A DNA stretch of 21,217 bases, taken from the NCBI GenBank assembly GCA_025963425.1, contig JAOPUQ010000024.1:1-21217 (forward strand). Direction: 5' to 3'. The translations under genes were made by a program, and so were the position numbers. The DNA is from Modestobacter sp. (GTDB taxonomy: Bacteria > Actinomycetota > Actinomycetes > Mycobacteriales > Geodermatophilaceae). Numbering within the stretch: position 1 is the first letter of the stretch; each line of letters begins with the position of its first letter. Positions 1 through 6,462 of the stretch are shown here, piece after piece. Under the pieces are notes generated by a model. It saw only the letters and a program-made list of their open reading frames with translations, did no database searches and had not been told where the DNA came from.

Positions 1-2
1 TG

Positions 3-1241
3 CAGGTCAGCCGCACCACCAGGGAGATGTTCTGACTTATGGAGGGGCGGCACGTCCACCCCTCCACGCTTTACCCGGGTGCGGTCCGCAACGTGGAGAC
101 GATCCAGTTGAAGAACGACAACATCACCCGGCTGCAGCGCTACGTCGAGTTCATGAAGAAGGTCGTGCCGATGCACGACGACCTCTTCGACTTCTTCTAC
201 GAGGCGCTGCCCGGCTACGAGATGGTCGGGAACCGGCGGATCCTGCTCGGTTGCTGGGGGGCGTTCCAGGACCCCGAGCACTGCAACTTCGAGTACAAGG
301 ACATGACCGACTGGGGTCGCAAGATGTACGTGACCCCGGGCGTCGTCGTCGACGGGAAGCTCGTCACGACCGACCTGGTGACGATCAACCTCGGCATCCG
401 GATCCTGCTCGGCAGCTCCTACTACGAGGACTGGGAGGGCCAGGAGACCTTCGTGACCCACGACCCGTTGGGGAACCCGGTCGACCGCCGCCACCCGTGG
501 AACCAGCACACCAACCCCCAGCCGCAGAAGCGGGACCTGGACGACAAGTACAGCTGGGTGATGTCGCCGCGCTGGTACGACGGCAAGGAGTACCTCGCCC
601 TCGACACCGGCGGCGGTCCGCTGGCCCGCCTGTGGGTCACCGCGCTGGCCAACCTGGTCGACATCGGCTACGTCAAGGCGACCGGCAGCAGCGTGCAGAT
701 CAACCTCCCGAAGACCGCGCTCAAGGGCCCGGTGAGCTTCGAGTGGAAGGTCCCGCGGTGGAGCAACACCCTCGAGCGGAACCGGGCCCGCACCTACTTC
801 CAGGCCTACGCCGCCGCGTGCGCGCTGCACTTCGCGGAGAAGGCCCTGGTCGAGATCCGGGCCGGGCACACCAAGACCTGGGAGTCCTTCGAGGTCCCGG
901 AAGAGGGCATCGGCTGCGGCTTCACCGAGGCCGTGCGTGGCGTGCTCAGCCACCACCTGGTCATCCGGGACGGGAAGATCGCCAACTACCACCCGTACCC
1001 GCCGACCCCGTGGAACGCCAGCCCTCGGGACAGCTTCGGCACGCCCGGCCCCTACGAGGACGCCGTCCAGGGGCAGCCCATCTTCGAGGAGAACGACCGC
1101 GAGCACTTCAAGGGCATCGACATCATGCGCACCGTGCGCAGCTTCGACCCCTGCCTGCCGTGCGGCGTGCACATGTACCTCGGCGAGGGCAAGCAGCTGG
1201 AGGTGACCCACTCGCCCACCCAGTCGGTCACCGGCGAGTGA
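3..1241 (+). CDS. hhyL: [NiFe]-hydrogenase large subunit, Hhy-type; 5' end outside window, frame interrupted by TGA
   Basis: Catalytic subunit of an uptake [NiFe] hydrogenase that oxidises H2 at a Ni-Fe(CN)2CO centre. From the ATG at 39 there are 400 residues. They begin at the mid-protein HVHPST segment, so the N-terminal half with the RxCGxC nickel ligands is missing. The C-terminal ligands are visible as DPCLPC (Cys372 and Cys375 counted from ATG39, bases 1152-1163). They are followed by GVH and a 22-residue tail that a maturation protease would remove after His378. Upstream of ATG39 the same frame reads VSRTTREMF, then TGA at 33-35, then LMEG. The family alignment runs across the stop without a gap, so ATG39 is unlikely to be the natural start. 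A product starting there would lack two of the four nickel cysteines. The intact neighbouring maturation genes suggest a recent nonsense mutation, a sequence error or recoding. Sequence style and neighbours point to group 1h (high-affinity, actinobacterial), judged from memory of the family. Confidence 0.85.
33..35 (+). other. In-frame TGA stop inside the hydrogenase large-subunit frame
   Basis: TGA lies between codons for REMF and LMEGRHVHPS. By gapless comparison with classical large subunits (the helix before the PHTQ or HVHPS segment) the position would normally hold a small residue such as Ala. It is not one of the cysteine positions replaced by selenocysteine in NiFeSe enzymes; that position here is an ordinary Cys near base 1152. 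No SECIS-like structure was recognised, but I could not fold the sequence. Confidence 0.8.
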
Positions 1242-1252
1242 GAGGCCCGGCC

Positions 1253-2230
1253 GTGACGTCGGCGGGCCCGGTCCCGGAGCCGGATGACGGACCCGACCTG
1301 CGGGCCACGGGTGAGCGCATCGAGGTACTGCTGGAGGCGGCGTCCACCGGGGGGAGGGTGGCGCGCGAGCGGGCCGAGGAGCTGGTGCGCCTGGTCGTGG
1401 ACCTCTACGGCGCCGGGCTGGAGCGGCTGCTGGAGATCGTGTACGACTCCGGCCGGCTGGACGACGAGGTGCTCGGCCGGCTCGCCGCCGACGACCTCGT
1501 CGCCAGCCTGCTGGCCGTCCACGGCCTGCACCCCTACGACGTCGAGACCCGGGTGGCCCAGGCGCTGGACGGCGTCCGGCCCTACCTGGGCTCCCACGGG
1601 GGCGACGTGCAGCTCGTCGGGGTGACCGACGAGGGGGTCGTGCGACTGCGGATGCTCGGCAGCTGCGACGGCTGCCCCTCGTCCTCGGTCACCCTGACCC
1701 TCGCCGTGGAGACCGCGATCCGGTCGGCCGCGCCCGAGGTGAGTGCCATCGAGGTGGAGGAGGCTCTGCCGGGCGGATCGGCGGGCGTCTCGGTCATCCC
1801 GGTGACGGCCCTGCGCTCGCGGCTGGACGGCGCCACCCCGACGGACGCGGGGAACGGCGGAGCCGGGGTCGACTGGACGACGGTCGAGGAGCTCGGGGCC
1901 CTCGCCCCCGGCCAGGTAGGTGCCTTCTCCGTCGCCGGCCTGCCCGTCCTGGGCGCGCGGATCGGCACCGACCTGTACGCCTACCGCGACCGCTGTCCCT
2001 GCTGCGCCGGCAGCCTGGCCGACGGCGTCGTCGAGCGGCGCCTCGGCGGAGGTATCCGGGACGCGGTCCTGCGCTGCCCGGCCTGCTCCCGGCACTACGA
2101 CGTGCGCCACGCCGGTCGCGGGCTCGACGGCACCGACGACCACCTCGAGCCGGTTCCGTTGCTCGTCCACGACGGCATGGTGTCGGTGGCGGTCCCGAGG
2201 GCGCCGAGCGCCGGCGGGCCGCTCTCGTGA
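1253..2230 (+). CDS. hhyE: HhyE-like iron-sulfur protein: NifU C-terminal domain plus all-Cys Rieske-like domain
   Basis: A 325-residue protein starting at GTG 1253, eleven bases after the large-subunit stop, with GAGAGG upstream. Residues 1-90 are helical with no recognised domain. Residues 97-175 form an Nfu/NifU-type domain with the cluster motif SCDGCPSS (Cys138, Cys141). Residues 205-315 look like a Rieske domain. However, the first motif reads CPCC (Cys248, Cys250, Cys251) and the second CPACSRHY (Cys275, Cys278, His281), so both usual His ligand positions are Cys. In mycobacteria the comparable gene beside the Hhy hydrogenase (HhyE) is thought to link the enzyme to the quinone pool; I infer the same role here. 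A zinc-ribbon or rubredoxin-like site is an alternative reading of the four-Cys motif. There is no signal peptide or membrane segment, so it is cytoplasmic. Confidence 0.8.
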   Translation: MTSAGPVPEPDDGPDLRATGERIEVLLEAASTGGRVARERAEELVRLVVDLYGAGLERLLEIVYDSGRLDDEVLGRLAADDLVASLLAVHGLHPYDVETRVAQALDGVRPYLGSHGGDVQLVGVTDEGVVRLRMLGSCDGCPSSSVTLTLAVETAIRSAAPEVSAIEVEEALPGGSAGVSVIPVTALRSRLDGATPTDAGNGGAGVDWTTVEELGALAPGQVGAFSVAGLPVLGARIGTDLYAYRDRCPCCAGSLADGVVERRLGGGIRDAVLRCPACSRHYDVRHAGRGLDGTDDHLEPVPLLVHDGMVSVAVPRAPSAGGPLS

Positions 2231-2901
2231 CCGCCGCCGGCTCCAGCCCCCGCGGCGGTCGGACGGCCAACCCGCTGGCCGTGCTCGCGCGGGTCAGCGC
2301 GGCCCGTCCCGAACCCGGAGCGGACGAGCGCTGCGAGATGTGCGCCGCGGACATCGGCGAGCAGCACCAGCACGTGGTCGACCTCGTCGGCCGCGGCCTG
2401 ATGTGCACCTGCCGCCCGTGCTACCTGCTGTTCACCGCCGAGGACGCCGAGCTCCGCTACCGCGCGGTGCCCGACCGGTACCTGTCATTCCCCGGGTTCG
2501 CCCTCTTCGCCGGTCAGTGGGACGAGCTGGAGATCCCGGTCGGGCTGGCCTTCTTCTTCACCAACTCGATGCTCGGGCGCACCGTCGCCTTCTATCCGGG
2601 ACCGGCCGGGGCGACCGAGTCGGAGCTGCCGCTCGGCGCCTGGGACCGGGTCGTGGACGCCAACCCCGCGCTCCGGCTGCTCAGGCCGGACGTCGAGGCG
2701 CTGATCGTCCGGATGCCGGGCCGGGACAACGGCGGAACGGTGGCCCACCTGGTGCCGATCGACCGCTGCTACGAGCTGGTCGGCTCCCTGCGGATGGCCT
2801 GGCGCGGCTTCGACGGTGGGCAGGAGGCGCGTGCCCTGCTCGACGCGTTCTTCGCCGACCTCGCCGCGCGCAGCCGGCCCGCCCCCGGGACGGTGCCGTG
2901 A
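2227..2901 (+). CDS. Hydrogenase-cluster conserved protein with Cys/His cluster (DUF5947-like)
   Basis: A 224-residue protein whose GTG start overlaps the stop of the preceding gene (GTGA), so translation is probably coupled. The N-terminal third holds a compact metal-type site: Cys36, Cys39, His47, His49, Cys60, Cys62 and Cys65 (CxxC, then HQH, then CTCRPC). The rest is a mixed alpha/beta region without known motifs, including a GLAFFF segment near residues 107-112 that is too short to span a membrane. It resembles the actinobacterial family I remember as DUF5947, found beside uptake hydrogenases; that name is from memory. Function is unknown. The Cys/His site could bind zinc or an iron-sulfur cluster, and the position next to the HhyE-like gene suggests a role in electron transfer or hydrogenase assembly (inference). 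Confidence 0.75.
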   Translation: MTAAGSSPRGGRTANPLAVLARVSAARPEPGADERCEMCAADIGEQHQHVVDLVGRGLMCTCRPCYLLFTAEDAELRYRAVPDRYLSFPGFALFAGQWDELEIPVGLAFFFTNSMLGRTVAFYPGPAGATESELPLGAWDRVVDANPALRLLRPDVEALIVRMPGRDNGGTVAHLVPIDRCYELVGSLRMAWRGFDGGQEARALLDAFFADLAARSRPAPGTVP

Positions 2902-3563
2902 TGCCCGAGCTGTCCTTCACGGTCGTCGACGTCGCACCCGAGCCGTACTCCGCCGCACCGAACCTGCTCGCCCGGCTGCGTGTCGAGGAGGCCACCGGCG
3001 AACGCGTGCACGCGCTGGCCCTGCGCGCCCAGGTCCGGATCGAGCCGCAGCGCCGCCGGTACGACGACACCGAGGAGCGGGCGCTGCTGGACCTCTTCGG
3101 CGACCGGACGCGCTTCGCCCAGACCCTCAAGCCGTTCACCTGGCTGCACACCTCCACCGTCGCGCAGGGGTTCACCGGGTCGACCGAGATCGACCTGGTG
3201 CTCCCGTGCACCTACGACTTCGAGGTGTCGGGCGCCACCTACCTGCACGCGCTGCGCGACGGCGACGTCCCGCTGCTGTTCCTCTTCAGCGGCACCGTGT
3301 TCACCCGCGGGGCGACGGGCTTCTCCGTCGCCCCGGTGGCCTGGGACTGCGAGGCGCCGTTCCGGCTGCCGGTCAGCGTCTGGCGCGACCTGATGGAGCA
3401 GGCCTTCCCCGGCAGCGAGTGGGTGCGGATGCACCGGGACACCGTGGACGCCCTGGCGCACTACCGGCACGAACGCGGACTGACCAGCTGGGACGCCGTC
3501 GTCAGCACGCTGCTCGCAGAGGCCACTCTCGCGGCGGGGGACCCGGCAGGGGAGCGACCGTGA
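2901..3563 (+). CDS. Hydrogenase-cluster conserved protein, function unknown (DUF6084-like)
   Basis: A 220-residue protein starting at ATG 2901, overlapping the previous TGA by one base (TGATG). It is rich in beta-type alternation, with conserved-looking stretches VRIEPQRRRY near residues 47-56, LKPFTWLHTS near 76-85, and AWDCEAPFRLPVSVWRDLM around 149-167. There are only two cysteines (in LPCTYDF and AWDCEAP), no signal peptide and no membrane helix. It resembles the family I recall as DUF6084, which occurs with the flanking uncharacterised genes in actinobacterial hydrogenase loci. No catalytic motif is recognisable. Its fixed place between two other unknown genes argues that these products work together, perhaps as an accessory complex of the hydrogenase; this is inference. 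Confidence 0.75.
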   Translation: MPELSFTVVDVAPEPYSAAPNLLARLRVEEATGERVHALALRAQVRIEPQRRRYDDTEERALLDLFGDRTRFAQTLKPFTWLHTSTVAQGFTGSTEIDLVLPCTYDFEVSGATYLHALRDGDVPLLFLFSGTVFTRGATGFSVAPVAWDCEAPFRLPVSVWRDLMEQAFPGSEWVRMHRDTVDALAHYRHERGLTSWDAVVSTLLAEATLAAGDPAGERP

Positions 3564-4918
3564 CGCTCAGCCTCGCCCGGCTCGCCGCCGACGCCGTCCT
3601 CTACGAGGGGTACCTGCTGTACCCCTACCGGTCCACCGCCGCCAAGAACCAGGTGCGCTGGCAGTTCGGCGTGCTCAGCCCGCCGGGTGCCGCCGTCGCC
3701 GGCGTGGGGGAGGAGGCCGACCTCGCCGTCCAGTGCCTGCTGCGGACCGACGATGCCGGAGACCCGGCGGCCACCGTCGCCGTCCACCTCCGGTTCCTCC
3801 AGCTGCAGCGCCGGTCGGCCGAGCGCGAACGGGCTGACGGCAGCTACGAGACCGTCGGCGAGCTGCGGGCCGGCGGCGCCGTCTGGACCAGCTGGGACGA
3901 AGCCGTCGAGGTGGAGCGCGACCTGGGGACGTTCGGGGTCAGCGAGCTCCGCCGCGGTGCGGAGGTGACCGTGCGGGTCCCCGGCGGCGAGGAGGTCGAG
4001 CACCTGCCGGGCGGCCGGCTGGTGCGCCGCCGCTGGCCGCTGCGCGGGGTCGTGTCGCTGACCGCCGAGGACGACGGAGCCCTGCTGCGGCTGCGGGTCT
4101 CGGCCGCCAACACCGGCGACCCGGCCACGGCAAAGGACGCCGCCCTCCGGTCGTCGCTGATCGGCGCGCACCTGCTGCTGGAGGCCGGCCGGTCGCGGTT
4201 CGTGTCGGTGATCGACCCGCCGGCGGAGGCCCGGGACGCGGCCGCCCACTGCACCCAGCACCGCTGCTGGCCCGTCCTCGCCGGGGACGGCGGCCCGGAC
4301 GGGCAGACCTCCGACGTCGTCCTCGCTGCGCCGATCATCCTGTACGACCACCCCGCGGTGGCCCCGGAGAGCGCCGGCGCGATGTTCGACTCCACCGAGA
4401 TCGACGAGATCCTCACGCTGCGGGTGATGACCCTGACCGAGGAGGAGAAGGCGCAGGCCCGGGCCACCGACGCGCAGGCGGCGGCGATCATCGACCGCTG
4501 CGAGCAGATGTCACCCCAGGAGCTGCAGCGGCTGCACGGCATCCTGCGCGAACCGCACCCGGCCGCCCCGGCCCTGACCGGCGACGAGTGGTGGGCCGCC
4601 GAGGCCGCGGCCGAGGTGTCTCCGGAGACCGACTCCGTGCGGATCGCGGGGATCCGGGTGGTCCGCGGCAGCCTGGTGCGGTTGCACCCGTCCCGGCGGG
4701 CCGACGCCCAGGACATGTTCCTCGCCGGCCTGGAGGCCTACGTCAGCGCCGTGCACGTCGACCTCGACGGCCAGACGCACGTCGCCGTCACCCTCGTCGA
4801 CGACCCCGCGGCCGATCTGCACGAGTGGTACGGCCGCCACCTCTACTTCGCCCCCGACGAGCTCGAACCGCTCGCCGGCACCGGAGACATCGACCAGCGA
4901 GAGGAGAGCCTGTCGTGA
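3560..4918 (+). CDS. Hydrogenase-cluster conserved protein of 452 residues, function unknown
   Basis: Starts at GTG 3560 overlapping the previous stop (GTGA). The frame is open far upstream, but only this start fits the operon, and the protein then opens with the typical N-terminal block LYEGYLLYPYRSTAAKNQ (residues 14-31). A central block holds Cys231 and Cys236 (HCTQHRCW), followed by LYDHPAVAPES and a FDSTEIDEILTLRVMTL segment. A helical linker leads to a separate C-terminal beta-rich domain (about 362-445) with LHPSRRADAQDMF, HVAVTLVDDPAADL and LYFAPDELEPL. That domain looks like a small barrel, but I cannot name it. No signal peptide or membrane helix is visible. The long TEEEKAQARATDAQA helix region may mediate contacts. 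It is presumably a hydrogenase accessory protein because it is locked into the overlapping operon. Confidence 0.75.
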   Translation: MTLSLARLAADAVLYEGYLLYPYRSTAAKNQVRWQFGVLSPPGAAVAGVGEEADLAVQCLLRTDDAGDPAATVAVHLRFLQLQRRSAERERADGSYETVGELRAGGAVWTSWDEAVEVERDLGTFGVSELRRGAEVTVRVPGGEEVEHLPGGRLVRRRWPLRGVVSLTAEDDGALLRLRVSAANTGDPATAKDAALRSSLIGAHLLLEAGRSRFVSVIDPPAEARDAAAHCTQHRCWPVLAGDGGPDGQTSDVVLAAPIILYDHPAVAPESAGAMFDSTEIDEILTLRVMTLTEEEKAQARATDAQAAAIIDRCEQMSPQELQRLHGILREPHPAAPALTGDEWWAAEAAAEVSPETDSVRIAGIRVVRGSLVRLHPSRRADAQDMFLAGLEAYVSAVHVDLDGQTHVAVTLVDDPAADLHEWYGRHLYFAPDELEPLAGTGDIDQREESLS

Positions 4919-5034
4919 AGGTGCTCGGAGTGCTGACCACCGCCCTGCTGGGGGCCGCCCTGGCGGGGGCCGTCGTCCTCGGGATGCGCTCGGTCCCCGA
5001 CGTGAAGCGCTATCTCGCCATGCGCCGGATGTAG
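4915..5034 (+). CDS. 39-residue single-pass membrane microprotein (DUF6893-like)
   Basis: GTG 4915 overlaps the stop of the previous gene (GTGA) and the short frame ends at TAG 5032-5034. The product has one hydrophobic segment (about residues 4-23: VLGVLTTALLGAALAGAVVL), followed by a basic tail with VPDVKRYLAMRRM. The positive C-terminal side should face the cytoplasm. It matches the kind of tiny protein I remember being called DUF6893 in actinobacterial hydrogenase loci. No other motif is present. The overlap with the upstream gene and its high-GC codon use support real translation. It could anchor a soluble hydrogenase or accessory complex at the membrane; that role is inference. Confidence 0.65.
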   Translation: MKVLGVLTTALLGAALAGAVVLGMRSVPDVKRYLAMRRM

Positions 5035-5070
5035 GCGGACATGTCCGCCGGAGGAATCGGAGGAGATCCC

Positions 5071-5295
5071 GTGAACGCGAACGACGGCACCGGACCTGCC
5101 GCGCATCTGCAGGCGGAGCCCCAGGAGGCACGCGGCGCCCCCGGGTCGCGGGACACCGGCTCGGACGAGCCCGCCGGCGGCCCGGCGGACCGGCCGGCCG
5201 GCACCTCGCACGACGACAGCGACAGCACGGTCGACGCGCAGGGCGCCCAGCACCCGGATGCGCCGCAGCTGCCGACCGGCGACCAGGCCGGCTGA
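5071..5295 (+). CDS. Small acidic, intrinsically disordered protein (74 residues)
   Basis: I place the start at GTG 5071 because GGAGGAGA (5059-5066) sits at ideal distance. An in-frame ATG at 5041 exists but has no good ribosome site. The product has 13 acidic and three basic residues, is dominated by Gly, Ala, Pro, Asp, Ser and Gln, and has no Cys or aromatic residue, so it is predicted to be unfolded. I do not recognise the family. Its own strong Shine-Dalgarno sequence and its place in the operon support expression. A stress-type filler or binding partner of a basic surface are open possibilities. Confidence 0.5.
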   Translation: MNANDGTGPAAHLQAEPQEARGAPGSRDTGSDEPAGGPADRPAGTSHDDSDSTVDAQGAQHPDAPQLPTGDQAG

Positions 5296-5328
5296 CGGCT
5301 CGCGGCGCGGGAGAGAAGGAGGAGACCG

Positions 5329-5694
5329 ATGAGCACCACACCAGATCCCGGCCCCACGGACCTCGAGGGCCGGGCCGTCCCGCCCTACGAGGGCCGCCGG
5401 GAGAGCGCCGACGTGGCCGGCGAGGCGAAGGTGCGCCGCGACGGCGCCACCGTCGGTGGCGCGACGGGTCCGGTCGAGAGCGAGGAGCGGAAGGCCCCCG
5501 AGCCGGCCGACACCCCCGGCGGGGCGGTCGCCTCGCCGGCCGACGAGCAGCCGGCCGCCGACACCCCCAGTGGTGACCCGGGTGAGGCGTCGGTCGGGCC
5601 GGCGCATCACGCCGGCACGACCCGCGGAGAGGACGTCAGCAAGGACCAGCACGACCAGAGCGACCGGTCCGGCGGCTCGGGGAGCGGGGCCTAG
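5329..5694 (+). CDS. Acidic, low-complexity protein of hydrogenase locus (121 residues)
   Basis: ATG 5329 is preceded by AAGGAGGAG (5316-5324), one of the best ribosome sites in the window. The protein is rich in Gly, Ala, Pro, Ser, Asp and Glu, lacks Cys, and has a single Tyr in the motif VPPYEGRRES (about residues 17-26). That motif is the only part that looks like a conserved short linear motif. The C-terminal 20 residues are Asp/Ser/Gly/Gln rich. There is no signal peptide or hydrophobic stretch. Its stop TAG overlaps the GTG start of the protease gene, so it lies in the same transcript. Function is unknown; with the preceding 74-residue protein it forms a pair of disordered proteins between the unknown block and the maturation genes. 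Confidence 0.55.
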   Translation: MSTTPDPGPTDLEGRAVPPYEGRRESADVAGEAKVRRDGATVGGATGPVESEERKAPEPADTPGGAVASPADEQPAADTPSGDPGEASVGPAHHAGTTRGEDVSKDQHDQSDRSGGSGSGA

Positions 5695-6191
5695 TGGAGG
5701 GGCCCCGGGCGCCGCGTGTCCTGGTCGCCGGGATCGGGAACGTCTTCCGGACCGACGACGGCTTCGGGTCGGAGGTGGCCCGGCGGCTGTCCGGGCTGCC
5801 GTGGGCGGACGGCGTCCGGGTGGTCGACTACGGCGTCCGGGGGATGCACCTGGCCTACGACCTGCTCGAGCCGTGGGACGCGTTGATCATGATCGACGCG
5901 CTCCCCGACCGGGGACGGGCCGGCACCGTCACGGTGATCGGGATCGGTGCGGACGACGTCGGCGGGGGAGCGCAGGTCGACGCGCACGGCATGGATCCCG
6001 CCACCGTGCTCGCCACCCTCGACGTACTGGGCGGACACCTCCCACCCAGCACCCTGCTGGTCGGCTGCCAGGTCGCCGACACCGGGGACGGCATGGGGCT
6101 GACGCCGCTCGCCGCCGCCGCGGTCGACGAGGCCGCGAGCGCCGTGCGCTCCCTGGTGATGCGCGAGCTGCACCCGGGCGGGGTGACCTGA
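5694..6191 (+). CDS. Hydrogenase maturation protease (HybD/HyaD family)
   Basis: Endopeptidase that removes the C-terminal tail of the large subunit after nickel insertion. The 165-residue length is usual for the family. Near the N-terminus GIGNVFRTDDGFG (residues 13-25) is the family signature. The nickel-sensing ligands correspond to Asp22, Asp68 (in MIDAL) and His98 (in DAHGMDP). The start is GTG 5694, overlapping the preceding TAG by one base; the next gene begins one base after its stop. Its natural substrate should be the large subunit at the left edge of the window, which carries DPCLPCGVH followed by a 22-residue tail. The family assignment is firm; which letter name applies in this lineage is unclear, so no symbol is given. 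Confidence 0.92.
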   Translation: MEGPRAPRVLVAGIGNVFRTDDGFGSEVARRLSGLPWADGVRVVDYGVRGMHLAYDLLEPWDALIMIDALPDRGRAGTVTVIGIGADDVGGGAQVDAHGMDPATVLATLDVLGGHLPPSTLLVGCQVADTGDGMGLTPLAAAAVDEAASAVRSLVMRELHPGGVT

Positions 6192-6192
6192 G

Positions 6193-6462
6193 ATGTGCCT
6201 GGGGATCCCGGGTCGGGTGGTCGGGATGGTGCCGGGCTTCGGTGACCAGCTCGCGCTCGTCGAGGTCGAGGGCGCTGCCCGCAAGGTGAACATCGGCCTG
6301 CTCGACGAGGCGCCGGCCCCCGGCCAGTGGGTGCTGATCCACATGGGCTTCGCCGTGGAGACCACCGACGCCGCCGGCGCCGAGACGGCGATGAGCGGCC
6401 TGGAGATGATGGGCCGCCCACGCGATGACGCGGTGCTCGACCACCCCGGGCCCGGGCCGTGA
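6193..6462 (+). CDS. hypC: HypC/HupF family hydrogenase maturation chaperone, copy 1
   Basis: An 89-residue protein opening with MCLGIPGRV, the HypC signature in which Cys2 (exposed after Met removal) and a conserved His (His50 here, in PGQWVLIHMGFA) hold the Fe(CN)2CO unit together with HypD. It begins one base after the protease stop, and its own stop overlaps the GTG of hypF (GTGA). Compared with copy 2 at 8806 it is more divergent in the middle (VEVEGAARKVNIGLL) and has a Pro-rich C-terminus. Two HypC-type proteins in one locus is usual where one serves the HypD reaction and the other escorts the large subunit. Which copy does what cannot be read from the sequence. Confidence 0.92.
   Translation: MCLGIPGRVVGMVPGFGDQLALVEVEGAARKVNIGLLDEAPAPGQWVLIHMGFAVETTDAAGAETAMSGLEMMGRPRDDAVLDHPGPGP

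Noticed and set aside
33..35. Selenocysteine insertion at the TGA
   Set aside because: The TGA is at a non-ligand helix position, while the residue replaced in NiFeSe hydrogenases is an ordinary Cys near 1152. No selA/B/C is in the window and no SECIS structure was recognised.
251..1252. N-terminal extension of the HhyE-like protein into the large-subunit region
   Set aside because: The frame is open but Arg/Pro/Gly-rich and overlaps the hydrogenase gene in another frame. The GTG at 1253 has a ribosome site and fits the family.
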